A stretch of 64,000 nucleotides of DNA from Psoroptes ovis (taxonomy: Eukaryota; Arthropoda; Arachnida; Sarcoptiformes; Psoroptidae), in NCBI GenBank assembly GCA_002943765.1, contig PQWQ01000011.1, forward strand, positions 1,302,001 to 1,366,000, read 5' to 3'. Shown here one piece after another: positions 8,716-23,524 of this stretch; positions within the stretch are counted from its first letter, which is position 1, and each line of letters opens with the position of its first letter. Under the pieces are notes generated by a model. It did not search any database, was not told the DNA's origin, and saw only the letters and a program-made list of their open reading frames with translations. Both the position numbers and the translations under genes were made by a program.

Positions 8716-11700
8716 TATATTTTTGGTTGGTTTTTTAATACAAAATAAACAGCAGCCAAAAAAGCATTGATTGATACAGTAAAAAATACAGACAAAAAAG
8801 AGAGAGAGATGGATGATAGTCGTTGGTGGTGGTGCGCCTTTTTTTTCCCCATACGAAGAGATCATTTGGCTTCTTGCTGTTGCATGCATGCACACTCAGT
8901 TCATCATTTGCTTCTCTTCGATCATTCACGTTCATTCATTCATTCATTCATTCATATTCATTCACATTTTCTTCAATTGAAGAAAGCAGAAGAAAAGTAA
9001 AAGATCCAAAAATTTTTTTTTCGATTTTTCGGATTTTTCATCATTCATTTTCAATACAATCATGTGTATACTGTATCATGTTTGTTGTTGTTGTACTGTA
9101 CTGTTATTTGACTTGATTGTTTTTTTGAAAATTGTTTGATTTTGATTTTTATTATTTAAAAATGTTTTCATTTAATATTTAATTATTCTGAAATGAGATT
9201 TCAGATTTTTAATTATTCAAATTTTTAATTATTCAAAATTAATCATGTGAAATTATGATTATTGAACATGGAATCCATTTGGCCATGGTTTTTAATTTTG
9301 ATTTTCTGATTTCAAATTTCTTCATTTAATTTCAATCAATAAGTGTTTGTTTTGTGTTTTGATTTTTTCAAAAATTTTCTTCAATTTCATCAAAGATTTT
9401 CATCAAATATTTTCATCATTGAAAATTTAAGAATTATGATTTAAATAATCTTCTTCTCATCGAAATTTCGACTAAAAACAATCAAAATATATTCAATTTA
9501 AAATATTTAATTCAATCATCGATCATTTGATACTCTGGTGTGATTTGTGAATTTATAATTGTTAATTCTTCATCATCATTTTTTGTTGTTTTTTACTGAT
9601 ATGATTTCCAATTTAAATCGTCTAAATTTTAATTTTTTATTTCTATGGTCCAACACCTGTAATTTTGGATTTATTTTCGTTTCTTAATTTTATTCTGGAT
9701 ACGAATCGTGTGTACAACATGTGATTGTTTTTCATGAATTTATTTAAATTTTTTGAAATTTTGAATTTTTAAAATTTTTTAATTTTAAAATTTAATTTTC
9801 TCTGTGAAAAAATTATTCAATCCAAAATCTACAATCCTTCAATTTTGCCTTAAAATTCAACAAATTTTTTTTCATCGATAGATTTTCATGTGTTTCATCA
9901 AATGGATTTCTACGAAATTTCTTCTGACAAATTTTTTTTTCAAAAATTTTCCATTTAATTCATATAATCTACGATGAAATTAATTAATCAAGAAATTGAT
10001 TGAAAAATCAATCAAAAAAAATGCTACGAATTAATTCATTGATTTTATCGATTAATTAATCAATCAATTAATCGAATGAAAAAGTGATATTTTCCAATGA
10101 TTTGTGATGTAATTTGTTCTGTGAAAAAAATATTATAAATTGATTTTTAATTGTTTTGAATTATCTTCGTTGAATTATCTTTGTTGAATAATTTGAAATT
10201 TTCTAAGAAATATAAATTTATTCTGAAAATATTTTTAAAAATTGAAATCATCTGCATTCACCGAACGAACAAAATCTAAAAGGTATGTACCGTTCCAGTG
10301 ATAATTATTGTATTTATGACACGTGCACATCTGAAATTATTAACAAATTCCTTGTGACTCCTTGGGTGTTTTTGATTTTTTTTATATTTTTGAATTATTA
10401 TTCAGAATATTAGCTCGATTATTTATGAGTGTTTCATAGATATTTTTCCATTCATTTATTCGTTTATTCCTTGATTCTTTTATTGCTTCCTTTTGATCCT
10501 CAATCGATTCAACGATCATAAATTTTACGATTGACCACCATGATTTCTATTTATTATTATTATTTGAACACATCGTTTTCAATGTTTCGGTTCATTTATC
10601 GTGTCAATTTAAGAATTTGAAATATTCGTATTGTTTTTTCTATGAAAAAATTTAAAAAATCATTCAAATTTTTATTGAAAATAAATAACGAATGATTCAA
10701 CGACAACATTTATGAGAAAAGCAAGAAATTACAAATGTATTACATAATACAAAGAGCTATGATTGTTCTCTATGCATTGGTATGTTTATGTGTGTACGAT
10801 CAGTGTGTGTTTGTTTCAGTCGATGAACTTTGAGTGGACACCACATACACATATACTTGTACTGTTATGTAATAAAATGCAATGACCGATGGATCGTAAA
10901 CATCTCTTACACACACCATCATCATCATCATCATCATCATTTACCACCATTCATATTAAGGTATGGGTATAATGCTTGTAATATGTAATCATCATCAATT
11001 GAATGGTTTTAAATGCTCATCATTCAGTGTTGTTTTGAAAAACAACTGTCAATAATAAATAGAGAATTTCATCCAAAAAACTAACCCACAGAAAAGCATG
11101 GCGTCATCATCGTTGATCGTTGTTTGATCGTTGATTTGGTTTTTGTTTATTTATTTCCATTCTAAAACCATCCAAGCCATTCATTGATTATTCCTCTACT
11201 TTTTTTACATTATCATCATTATTATTACGATGATTATTATTATGCAATAAATACAATTTGGTTGTAATAATTTAGTCATGGTTTTATAAGCTGTTTTTTT
11301 GCTACTGATGATGATGATAATGGTGGTGGTGGTGGATTTTGTTTTTTTTGTTGAAAAAATTGTATCCAAAGAGAAATATACGAGATATTAGCCACATAGA
11401 AGTTTGTACAAACACACATAGAAAAGAGTATATGGAGAGGTGAGTGAACTTGTATGATGATGGTGGTTGTTGTTGCTGCTGTTGCTGATGTTGTCGTTGT
11501 TGCTGTTGTCTTGATACATCCATACGGCGATATTCGCCGTTTTCGTTGTTTGAAAGATGATGGCCCGATTGTTGTTGTTACTGTGTGTATATTGGGTTCG
11601 AGATTTTCGTATTCAATTTGAAAAATTCAAAATAACAAGCGCACGCGCCCAAAATCTTGAAGAAAATACAAACACACACACATTGAAATGTTATATGAAA

Positions 11701-11858
11701 ATTGAAAACTGTAAATACGAAAGATACGAAAGAGAGAAATGGAGATCCATACGAAAATGTTAAATGAGAAAGTCAACGAACTTTACAAAAAACCAAAATG
11801 AAATATATACAAAATGTATAAACACTTACCCAGAAAACATTTCCATACATTTTATATA

Positions 11859-13138
11859 TTACCTTGTCCGGAGTAAAGTTAGGAGTGTTCAAATTCAATT
11901 TTTTCAAAAACTATTGAAGATTTCTTAGCGAAACTTTAACATAATAAAATTTAGTTTTCTTCAAACCTTATAAATGATTTTCAAGGCCCAAGTACCATAG
12001 GGACCTTGTCAAAATGGCCCTTTTGCAAACTGTTCAAAATGACCAAATTAGCAGTATTTTTGGAAATATTTAAATTTTGTAATCGAATGCTTGAAATCCA
12101 TATTTTCACGAGACAAGACAGTTTTGGTCACAAAAATTATGACCTGGGTCATATTGACCCGACTTTAAATGTCAAAATAGTTTTTCAGGGATAATCACGT
12201 GACAACTTAATTTTCATGGAACCAAACATTATCAAGAAGAATATCATATCCTTGCAGTCTTTTTCAACCATTCTTGAACGGGCCATGGGTCCCGATTAAC
12301 GTCCTATGGGCCTTGGTTGTTATTGCTTAATTTTCGTGCCAGAGATGCCGAAAGACGATGACATGGATATCCATGGTCATGATGAGAATGCTATTCTCTC
12401 ACCCGATCCCTGTTGTAAAAATTTTGGTCCTAGCTCTTATTTAACTGGGTAAAATTTCCACTTCCTTCAACAAGAGTATGCTGTAGTGGGGCCCAGAATT
12501 TTTCAGTGGGAGAAATGTGTCACTATCACTTTGAGAGACGTGTTGAGCAAAGTGAACTCTTGTGACATCAATCTTTTTTCAAGGTGATTTGGTCTTGGGT
12601 CCCATTGTTGGATTCGAATTTTTCGAAATCTGACTTGCTTTGATTTTAGGGGTGTTATGTTCCACACAAGGCTCATAGGAACTTCAAATTTGAGGAACAG
12701 ATCACCAACATTCCAGGCTCTTACATTCTTGAAACATTTTTTTGATTCCTCGGATTCTCGGGTCTTTTTCAACCCTTAAACAAACGACTAGTCTTCGATC
12801 ATTTTTGAGCTTTTTCTCCTACTGATGATTGATATCATCGATTTTTCTTCTGTTTTCTGAGAATATCCTAGGCCCATCAAAATTTCCCACAATTGTTTTT
12901 GGATTCTGGAAGCTGTGAATCCTGGAATTATGATGATTTTGTCAAAATCATGCTGTTTTTATTGGACCTTTTTAAAATGGGCCACTCTAGGGTCATCTCT
13001 GAGGGAAATTCGAAAATTCTTTTTTTTTCGATGAAGCATTAGTCCCAGTACTAGTGGTGAAAATTTGGCCCCGAAACATCAAGCGATTGCTGAATTATTT
13101 AGATAGATGTCACCCTAACTTTACGCCGGACAAGGTAA
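11859..13138. mobile_element. 1.28-kb terminal-inverted-repeat DNA transposon remnant
   Basis: Terminal inverted repeats of about 27 bp bound this segment: TTACCTTGTCCGGAGTAAAG at the left, and the complement of TTACCTTGTCCGGCGTAAAG at the right, continuing into GTTAGG. Both ends are flanked by TA (TATA on the outside), as expected for a Tc1/mariner-type TA duplication. The interior is visibly less AT-rich and less repetitive than its flanks, and it contains many GGCC/GGGTC-type words. The longest internal frame is 89 codons on the minus strand (12503-12772) and shows no transposase motif that I can recognise. It is therefore probably a non-autonomous or decayed element. The terminal TTGTCCG and AAAGTT words resemble those of the short MITEs in this window. 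Confidence 0.82.
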
Positions 13139-13839
13139 TATATGAAATGGCTTTTGAAGATTTTTTTATTTTTCAAACGAAAAATATGATTATTATTTAC
13201 AATTAAATGCAAGAAATTCATACCCCCTGTCTACGAGGGTACAAAGAAACTTTGTTAAAATAAAAATAAAATAAAATAAAATAAAATCCCAAGATTCAAA
13301 GATGGGAACCGAGGAAAAATTTTTTTTTCGAGAAAAAAAATTACCGTAAACCGAACATAAGGTCCTTACGGTCTCATCCGGTCCATTGTATTTGTATACA
13401 ATGTCTTAAGTGATGATGGCCAAACACTTTAAGTGTGCATAAGTATTTTTACCGTCATCATCATACACATATGAGAACATTGAAATTTGATTTCAACAAG
13501 ATTTGACTCTTACTTTTTTTCTGGTCCTTATAAGGTGGTTCAAACATTCGTTCGTATTTTGTGAATATGTGGGGTTCATTCAACCTTTTTTTCCCAAAAA
13601 AAAATCATTTTCAATAGAAAAATGCTTCGAAAAAATAAAATTTCCAAACGAAAATGAATACAAGACAATAAGTTATTTCATTCATTTTTCTTTAAAAAAA
13701 ATGAAAAATAAAATAAAATTTACGTTTATGATTTGCACGTACAAATATAATGATAATAATAATAATGATAAATAAAACGAATGAATGAACAAATGGTTTG
13801 AACCTAAAAAACAATCATTATTATATTCATTCATTTATA

Positions 13840-13919
13840 TTAGGTTGTCCGATAAGTTCTTGCCGATTATATCGTAGGAAATGATGAGAAAATTGGCAAG
13901 AACTTATCGGACAACCTAA
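13840..13919 (+). mobile_element. Mariner-like MITE, class B, copy 1
   Basis: An 80-bp TA-flanked element whose arms are complementary for about 29 bp with one mismatch: TTAGGTTGTCCGATAAGTTC plus TTGCCGATT on the left, AATTGGCAAGAACTTATCGG onward on the right. The core contains TATCGTAGGAAATGATGAG. Both arms resemble the left end of class A, so this is a near-complete palindrome. Confidence 0.9.
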
Positions 13920-16900
13920 TACATTAAATCATTTTTTTTTCTTAGTAATAATACTAAATGAATGAATGAATGAAACGAAATTTAAAAAAAAAAATCTTGA
14001 AAATAATCTCACATAGAAAACAAACGACAATTTACTTTGAAATTTTCTGCAATTTCTGTTTGAAAAATGATGTTTAATTATTTTATTTTTCAAAATGTTT
14101 AAACAAAATGTTTAAACAGATGTGATTTTTGTTTCATTGTGATAATTTCAAAGAAAATTGATAGACATTCATTCGTTTGTCTTAAGTAAATGAATAAATT
14201 TTAATTATTTTTCGCGTAATTTTCGGTAATTTCAAATGGTAATTTTCAATGGAAAATAAAGATTTTAATTTTTCAATTTCAAAATTAATTGAAATGAATG
14301 AATTCTGGCTTAATGATTCTTACAATTCTCCTTAATCTTATTCATAATTCTAATTGATTTAGAATTAAGAAGTCCATTGTCTGCGCCGTGAATTAATTCA
14401 AGAAATTTTAATATTTTCTATGAGATTTTATTTTATTTCATTTTTTCTGTCTGTAAAAAAACCTTATGGCTACTGGTTTTATTTTTTTCATTTGGTTGAT
14501 TTTAGCTGTTATTATATAGTAGATTGAAGTTCAAAGGTCGTCGTTCGCCAACAGACAACAGGTTATTGAACAATATTTTTTTATTATTTTCTATATAGTA
14601 ATGTTTGAGATGTTTAATGGTTTTACTTGTTGTTTTAACGGTCAATGAATTTTGACCAGAATTTTAAAATTTTAAAATTTTTGATTTAAAAATTCTTTGA
14701 TTTAAAATTTAAAATTTCTCTGAATCTGGTTCATGAAATCAAGATGAAAAATGATTTTTCTGGCCAACATTTTTGACCGGAACCTTTTAAAATCAATTTT
14801 TTCAAAAAATGAAAATTCAGCTTTAAATCTTGACCCTTGACCAAACGGGTTTTCCAAATGGTTGGCGGATAACCGACCTAGAAATTTGTTAGGCTTGGTT
14901 TCCGATTATTATTAAATGGCCTAAATTTTTTCATTCAATCAATGATAATGATTTCAAATTTGTTGTTTTTTTAATTTTTTTCAACCCTGTATTACTAATC
15001 AATCAATATATTTATCGATGGACAATTGTTTTCATTTGAAAATCTCGAATTTGGAATCCTTTTCGGCTAATTTTTGTTGCTAAATTTTGTAGCCAAATCC
15101 ATGTCCAATTTTCGCATTTTCTTCACGAAAAGAATCAGTTATTATTGTAATTGTCATTCATTTATATTTATTTATTGATCATTTCATGAAACATTTCTTC
15201 GTTTTTTTACATTTTAAAATATTTTTCGTTTGTTTGCTTGCGGACAAATAATGATGGTCCAAATCGATGGCCAGAAAATACGATGGAACGAATGAAATTG
15301 AATGAATGAATCAAAAAAAGAGACCATTTTGATTTGAAATCTGAAATATTATTGTGTGTGTATTTGTGTTGTCCGAAAAAAAAAAACAGCAAGTGAAATG
15401 CAGAAAGAAATAAATAAAACACGAGTTTTTCGCTTTGCAAAACACTTTACTTGAATCTCTTTCATTTCATTTCATATTTGATTGCTTATTTTCGCACTCG
15501 TTTTTCGCTGTTTCGTTGTACGTATTGGTGAATATCTTACAAACACACACACACACAGACACACAAGCACACGTACGATACGATACGAGCTACATACACA
15601 GCTGACCAGGTCACTGACCGGATGACCAATTAAATTTTATTTGTAGATTTTTTTTTTTTTTTTTTTGATTTTTCTTCGAAACGAAACGAAAAAAATAAAT
15701 AAAATTGCAATGGCTCAATGATCATATGATGAGAATGATTATTATTATTTGGATTATATGTGTGTTTGTGTGTGCATTTTAGATTGTCCATGCATTTAGA
15801 TTTCAAACAAATACAAATAAAACACTACAAACACAAATAGAAATTCAACGGATTTTCGGATGTAACTGAATTATTTATTTATTTATCTATCTGTCTATTT
15901 TTTTTTCTCGAAAACATGTTCATCATCTTTTTTTTTCGAGGCTTTTTATGTATGCATTACGCGCGTATTTTCATTTGATTTGATTTCAAAATAAATAATG
16001 ATAATAATGTGTTTTTAATCAAGCGAAAATCGTTGTCGAATATAATTATAGTTTAATAAATTTTTAAAATGAATTTTTAATATTTTTCAAAAAAACGAAA
16101 ATTTTCAATTTTCCATTTTACACACCATACACCTGGTTTGAATTTGTACAAATTTGTACAAATTATTAATTTGTCTAATAGTTTGTTTGCATTATTTTGG
16201 TTGAAAATATCCAGATTTTTTTAAATGTAATTTTATAAATAATTTCCATGATTAATTTACCGCAATTATTGCTATAAATATTGCTGGCTGGCTGTGTCGA
16301 ACATTATTTGTAGTATTTTTGTATGATTCACACATTTGAATACACACTTGTTTTAGTTTGATACAAGGTCAAAAATAACTGGCTATAAAACACCAGTGGG
16401 GGAATCGAAAGAAAATGATGTAAAATTTTCAAGTCAAAAATTGAATTTATTTTTGATAATTTTTTTCGAATAATTTTTTCTGGTGACAAAGTTATATCTT
16501 GATTTAATAGATTTTTGAGTGCAAAATCCACATTTAAATCGATTCATTTTTTGAGTGATCATAATAAATGATTATGAGAATAATTAATTGATTAAATCTT
16601 GAAAAATTCATTTAAGAAGTTAATTAATCTTTATAATTATTTAGAAATACATGAATCTAACCCTTTAGTTTCAATCTTTAAAAAACAAATAAGGGCCGAC
16701 CAGCGCTTGTATCTGGTCAAAAAATGCACGAAATTTGAAACCGAAATAATTTTTTAAATGAAAAAATTCATTTTTTCAGAATTATTTAATTTTCTTCATT
16801 TGAAGTAATAATATCATGAAACTTTCACCTTTTTTTTCAAATAATATTCAACAATTTTTGTGCAGTAAAAGGCCTAAAAATAACCAATTAAATACATCCT

Positions 16901-17226
16901 TTTAAAAAATGATGAATTTTTGATTATTTTCAAAGGAAAATATCAAAAAATAAAATAAAAACTAATCATGATATAATTGGAATTAATTAATCGCTTATTA
17001 AAAATGAAGAATATAAAACAAATGAATGTCTACATACACAATTTTTCTTTACTTGCACTTGTGTAAATATCAAAACGAAAATTTAATGATTAATTAATCA
17101 ATCAATCAATTAATTAATTAAGTAATGATTGATTGATTTATTATTTTGATTAAGTTACAAGAATGAAAAAAAATTGCCAAAAAAAATATTTTAAAAAATG
17201 ATGTCAACATTATTATTAACAAAATA

Positions 17227-17308
17227 TTAGACTTGTCCGAAAAGTTCACTTCGCTTAACTAGATAGAGTTGCTCATGAAAATCAGCCAGAACTTTTCGGA
17301 CAACCTAA
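17227..17308 (-). mobile_element. Mariner-like MITE, class A, copy 3 (reverse)
   Basis: An 82-bp TA-flanked element in reverse orientation relative to copy 1 (TCGCTTAACTAGATAGAG then GCTCATGAAAATCAGCCAGA). The left end, TTAGACTTGTCCGAAAAGTTC, is one base longer than usual, and the right end is CTTTTCGGACAACCTAA. Confidence 0.88.
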
Positions 17309-20300
17309 TATATACAAAATCTATTTGATTACATTAACAAATGAAAAATTGTTTCATTGTTTCTTTTTTTTTCGCTTAAATCATTTGAGGAGCAGCAGCA
17401 ACAATATAATCTAATATGATTTAAATTCCTTCAATGATCTTTCAGGCGAAAGGCGTTTTTCTATTTACTTTGCAATATTTGTTTTTAGCTTTGTTTAATA
17501 TTTTGCTTACATTTCATATTTAAAAATTAATTATTTCAAATGAAGAAATTAAAAGAAAATAACAATGAGATTAATGGCAAAGAAATGTAATAATTTCAAG
17601 TCTGAAAAAACAAAAGAAATTTAATCAAAATTTTTAGAATATTTCAATCCATTTCATTTGATATTTAACCCTATTAATTTGTTATATCATTTATATTTGT
17701 ATTGACGATATATAATACATTATCACTTGTTGATTTTATTTTAAAACTAATTTTTTGGTTGAAAATATTGAATTTCAGTGCTGCAATCATTGTGTTTCAT
17801 TCGTATAATGATTCATTCGTATTATATCATCATCATCATCATTTGAAATTTACAGATTATTACTCTAGTATCATTTGGAAATAATGATCTTATTAATCAT
17901 TTATTCATTCAGTCATCACTCATAATCATTGATGACCAATACTATTGATTTAATGATTATTGTTTTTCATTATTTATTTATTTGCCTTTGTTTTATTTTG
18001 CTGCTTGCTATCTTTATCTCTATATGCAATTACCAATCTAATATTGCTTGTAATGAATTGAAAAATAAATTATTTTTCAATTTCCAAAATATTCAAATGT
18101 AATAATCATTTGGTTTCGTAGATTTGAATCCGTACCAAAAACACATGAAAATTGCTATTGTTTTCGGTGCATGTGTATGTTAGTATGTTGGTGCGTTTAT
18201 GTAACATTATTATTTTACATTGCATTAGTTGGTGCGTACGGTAAAAACATATGGTTGGTATAGTTGAATATAAAACATTGTACTTTTTATGTTAGTAAGA
18301 AGAAATATCAGTAGAAGAGTCAGTGTATGAGGTCATTGTCCGATGGCGCCATGCAGCAACCGTATACCATACAACATACAGCATAACCCACACACAAACA
18401 TACATTGACAGACTCATAGACAAACATACAAAACACACACTGAACCAGTCAAACACAGATGAAAAAAATGAATGGATTCTCAGCAAAAACAAAAATATTT
18501 AGGCGCCCATTGGATTTATATTCAATTCGAATACATTTTGAATATGATTACAATGCTTTTATTTTGATTTTTTTTCAAATAGTTTTGTTTGGTGTTGTTC
18601 ATCATATAACTCTTTTGTTCATTGAAAATTCATTTGGATGCTTTCTGGCTTGATTTTTTGTAGATGACATGATATAATAGTCATTGATTAAAACATATTA
18701 ATAATTGTACCCGTGTATTTGCAATGGGGCAGCAAAAACATTCAAAAATTAAATTTGTTAATTCTTAAATTCGTAAATTTATAATTATTTACAAATAAAT
18801 ACAAATTATTATCATTATTTTGATTCAATAATTAATAATTTCATAATTTCTTTTATTTTTTTTTCAATGAATATGGCGTCAATTTGAGATTGTAAAATTT
18901 AAAAATTAATTTTCCCTTCATATTGAAAGCATTATCATTTAATTCAATTTTATTTAATTTTTTGTTTTTTCTCGCTTAAAAAAAATAATGAAAAATTTAC
19001 AAAATAATTTGTACGGTTATCTCATTGTCCTTTGTTTGAATGTGTTTTGTGTTTTTTTAAATGTTTGCTTTAAAACAACGACGAGCAAAATAAAACAAAA
19101 TATTAATATTAATAATAATAATGAAAATAATAATAATGTTTCCATGTGATTATGCGAGAATAATAATAATGGTAATTCAAATATAAAAATATATAAATGA
19201 ATAATCATAATGAATGATAATAATAATAATAATGATTTAAATTAATAAATGTATGAATAGTCGTTGTTTGAGCTGTTGCTGTTTGTTAGAATGAATGATG
19301 AATCAAAATAAATAAATGAATGAATGAATGAATGAATAACTAAATAAATAAATAGAATTTTGGCTTGACGACAGAAATAATCATAATCTTAATCGTATAT
19401 AATCATATAATCATAGATGTATAATCATCACACAATAATAAATGATAATAATCATAATCAAACATAATACATAAGCACACACACACATTTATGAAGATAA
19501 TCAAACAAAATGTATAATGATTAAAAGACCTAGCACATAGAGGACATTGACATACATTTGTGTGTTTGAGTGTTTTGTTGCATTGTTTTTATTTGATTTG
19601 CAAGTGTTGTTGTTGTTTCTCCCCTTTGCATTATTCATTATTTTGATCATTCTTTTAAATGTTCTGAACTGTCATGTCATTCAGTGGTCAGGGTATTTAA
19701 TCGTTTGATGTTTTTTCCGTGAATTTCTGTGAGATATCCGTACATTTTTTACATTTTTTTGATAGAAAAATGTGCAAAAAAACCCTTCAACCATAACCAT
19801 TTAAATGATTGGCGCCCATTGAATATATTTGATGTTCAGGTTTTCGTTTTTTTGGCAGTCACAAGGATGCTTAACTCAAAAAAAAAATGATTTTTTTTTT
19901 CATCTGGTAAAATACAATTAATTTTTATCTCTCTGTGTGTTGAAGGTGTGGTGATGTTATTATGAATATTTTTCATTTTTTGTATCAATAAATACAAAAA
20001 ATGCAAAAAATGCACCAATTCAGCCAAATTTCTCCGTAATATTATTCATTATTCAGCTTTGAGATGACAAATCATGTAATTTTATTCGTCCGATTCAAAG
20101 TTTGCGCCGATTTGATTTGATATATGTTCATCAGAATTAATTATTCGAAATTATTCATGTCTTATTTTGGATCAAATTACAATCAGATTTCTGGGCAATA
20201 TTCCAAAATTAAATATTGAATTTTCGAAGAAACAAAAAAAATGAGACTAAACAAACATAACATTTCAGACACATTGAATATTTCATTTTCAGAAATGATT

Positions 20301-20517
20301 TCTCCAATTTTTTTTCCATTTTTTAAATTTAGATCTAATTTAATCGACACAGAAGAAAAACGCGATTAATTTTAATGTAAACGAAGGGAAAAATATGACT
20401 ATATATTCATCATATTCGAAAAGATTAACACTTTGAATCCAAAAATTAAAATTAAAATCAAAAATTCATTAAGAAAAAATGTAAAATTACTTCGAAAAAA
20501 AAACAAATAAATAAATA

Positions 20518-20597
20518 TTAGGTTGTCCGAAAAGTTTTTGCCGATTATTTCGTAGAGAATCATTAGGAAATTGGCAAGAACTTATCGGACAATCTAA
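20518..20597 (+). mobile_element. Mariner-like MITE, class B, copy 2
   Basis: An 80-bp TA-flanked palindromic element with the class B core (TTGCCGATTATTTCGTAGAG, then AAATTGGCAAGAACTTATCG). Orientation matches the copy at 13840. Confidence 0.89.
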
Positions 20598-23444
20598 TAT
20601 ATCAAAAATTGATCAATTTTTTTCTTCATAATATTTGATCAAACATAATTTTAGGCTTCCATTTTGCACAGAACAATTGTGTGCAAATCAAAAAAAAACG
20701 AAAAACAAAAATTTGATTTAGATTGATGCTAAATTTAGACACATTTGATCAATATATTTTATATTAGATTTGATTTTCTAATTGATAGAATAGAATGAAA
20801 TAAGTGAAATGGATGAGAGAATTTCTTATTTTTGACTAATTCGAAAAAAATTAAAATAAAATCAAAATCAACCATATGAATCGATCGATCGATTGATGAT
20901 CGATTCACATAGAACTATCCAAGTGTGTTTATTGGAAATCATTGAATCGAATAATGAAAAAAAAGAAATGATTCAAGATAATATTAGACAATCAACAAGT
21001 GGTTATTATTATTATCATTGTGTGTTTGTATGCTTTCCACTTGTCTCCAATTGAAATATTTTGGCATTTTCCATTCAATTTTAATGAATATTTTTCATAT
21101 CTTTCATATTTCATTATAAATTATTCCAGATTCAATTTTCACGTGTTTTTTTTTTCTTCATTTTTCTGCTTTGAAATTTTATTCATATCAAGCACAATTC
21201 ATAATATATTTAATGATATTCAATGATGTAATATCACACCATATTACCATAATTTTCTTTCGTTCGTTTTTCATTTTATTTCTTCTTGAAATAAATAAAA
21301 ATCAATGATTATCATTATGATTATTATCATTAAAATCAAACAATTTTTAATGATAGTAATAATAATAAATAATAATAATAATAACGATGATGATGATGAT
21401 GATTATGATGAAAAACCACCTCCACCTCCAAAACCATCTTGCCTCAATAATAATAATAATAATAATACCTCAATAACTCTTTCACATAGATCGATGATCT
21501 ATGCGATGTTTTCATTTTCAGTTTCTATGCGATTTTTTTTCCCATTGCATAGTGTCCGTACGTATGTACGTTCATATAATATTTGTTGAATTGAATTGAA
21601 TGTGAAATATAATCATTTGAAGAAAATGGAAAAAAAATTGAATTCATTTCCGCATTCTCTTCTTTTTCCATTTTCAAGAAAATGAATTCAATCACTTTGG
21701 TAGTAATTGTAATGATCGTTATTTATTTATTTATTTAAAAAATTTCTTCTTAGACCTTTTTTTCTATACCATATATCTTAAAGTTTCAGGCGAAAATAAT
21801 AATAAATGAATGATTTCAAAGATAGTTTTTTCAAATACAATTCGTTGTTGTTACTGCTGTTGCCGTTTTATCTTGTTGTTCTCATATCGTTTTAGTTCAA
21901 ATTTGAGCGAAAATGGTGGATCGTCGTGGATAAATTTATTTTTAGAACCTTTACGAGACAAGATACGATTTTCACTTTCATTTGGAAAAATGAAAAAGAA
22001 GCACATGTGGATCCATTTGAATCGGTATTTTCTAGGAGAGAAATTTGAATTTCCAAAAATTTTACCTTTGTTGGAGAAACAAGTTACCTTTTTTTCAATT
22101 TGATCGATAATGGTTCAACAAAAGCTTTGAGAAATGAATGAAACATATTCATGAAAGAGAATTAAGAAAACTAAAATGTGTTTCTATGCCTGTGTGCTTG
22201 TGTTTTTGATTTATTTTCAACTTTCGCTTTCATTTTCATTTGAAAATATACCTGAAAAGAAAAATAAAAGATGATGATGATGAACACACCATGTTTAATA
22301 CGTAGTGCGTGCTTAACGATTTATTTTTGGATGTTTTTTTTTTCGTTCGTTTGATTGTTCGTTATGATAATAATAACCATTATTATTATTATTATTATCA
22401 CTGGTTATTACCTGTTGTGACTTGTTTTTTTCCCCCAAAAAAAAAAAATTATTTTGCCAAAATAAATGAAATCAACCTGTTGTCGTTGTGTTTGTTACTA
22501 TTCGTTTGAAAGTAACTGTTTTCCAAAAGTAAAATTCTCTTTGAAATTTGTTTCATTTTGGGCATTTCGTAGAAATTTTTTTGGGAAAATAACCATTTCC
22601 ATTTGGAACACTTTTTTTTCCTCTGTCTCTTTTTTCTATTTGAAATTTCAAATTCATTTCTCCAGCATTGATCGTTGATGATGATTTAGATGATGATGAA
22701 AACCAGATGTAACCGAGCAAAATCTTCCTTTGCTTGAATATGCTTCCATTTTTTCGTATTTTATGATCCACACGCACACAATCTGGAACAAATCTGGACT
22801 GCCAGCATTTTTGATTGTTGTTGTTGATGATGATCGCTGATCGTTGATCGTTGATTGTTCCATTTTCAAAGCAAAGAAACGAAAATTGAAATGAAAAATT
22901 TCATTTTGGATCGGAATCGTATATTTTCTACGGCAAATTGAAACAAGACAGCGGCAGGCAAGCGGTTTTTCTTTATAAATTTTCAAAAATAGTTTCTGGA
23001 ACTTGTTTTTCCATTTTATTTCATTTCAAAACGATGAAATGATTGAATTGAAAAAGTAAAAGGAAAAATTGAAATTACAATCCATTTCTTATATTGCTGA
23101 TTGTTTGTTTGTTTGTTCCGATTTTGATTGAAATGAAAATTGAAAATTGAAATTAAAAAAATGAATGGAAATGAGTAATGAAGCTTTTCAATCATCATTC
23201 TCATCATCATCATCATCAATTGATCATTTGATGTTGATGATGATGATGATGATTGTGATTATTGTAATTTTCATGATTCAATGATGGAAATGATATTTGG
23301 TATGGACCACACCATAATTTAATGTATATCATGTGTGTGTGTGTATGCGAATACACATACACACGCAAACACGCGTTTTAAAAATAAAAAATGCACTGAC
23401 AAGCAACAAGCAATAAAGGAATAATAATGAAATTATAAATAATA

Positions 23445-23524
23445 ATAGGCTGTCCGAAAAGTTGATTTCGCTTATCACATAGATTTGCTCATGAAAATCG
23501 GCCAAAACTTTTCGGACAATCTAA
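23445..23524 (-). mobile_element. Mariner-like MITE, class A, copy 4 (reverse)
   Basis: An 80-bp TA-flanked element, with ATAGGCTGTCCGAAAAGTTG at the left and AACTTTTCGGACAATCTAA at the right. It has the reverse class A core (TTCGCTTATCACATAGAT, TTGCTCATGAAAATCGGCC). It lies about 750 bp upstream of the long-isoform start codon. Confidence 0.87.

Larger units (their letters stand above)
4034..11858. other. Gene-poor region with simple repeats, fold-backs and two MITEs
   Basis: No convincing coding region is seen. Short open frames near 4684-4863 and 4998-5234 have varied composition but no recognisable domain or splice structure, so I do not call them. The stretch holds MITEs at 4373 and 8636, an imperfect inverted repeat at 5211-5345, a hairpin at 7512-7550, and ATG/CAT, CATT and CAG-type microsatellites. 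Regulatory sequence for flanking genes may be present but cannot be identified by reading. Confidence 0.6.

Noticed and set aside
11302..11523. A 73-codon minus-strand frame with Gln and His runs.
   Set aside because: It is built from CAG/CAC-type microsatellites and lacks any conserved segment.
12503..12772. An 89-codon minus-strand frame inside the 1.28-kb element as a transposase remnant.
   Set aside because: No DDE/D motif, helix-turn-helix or other transposase signature is visible, so no protein is assigned.
21305..21589. A 94-codon frame with Asn, Asp and Pro runs.
   Set aside because: It consists mostly of AAT and GAT microsatellites, with no splice or homology support.
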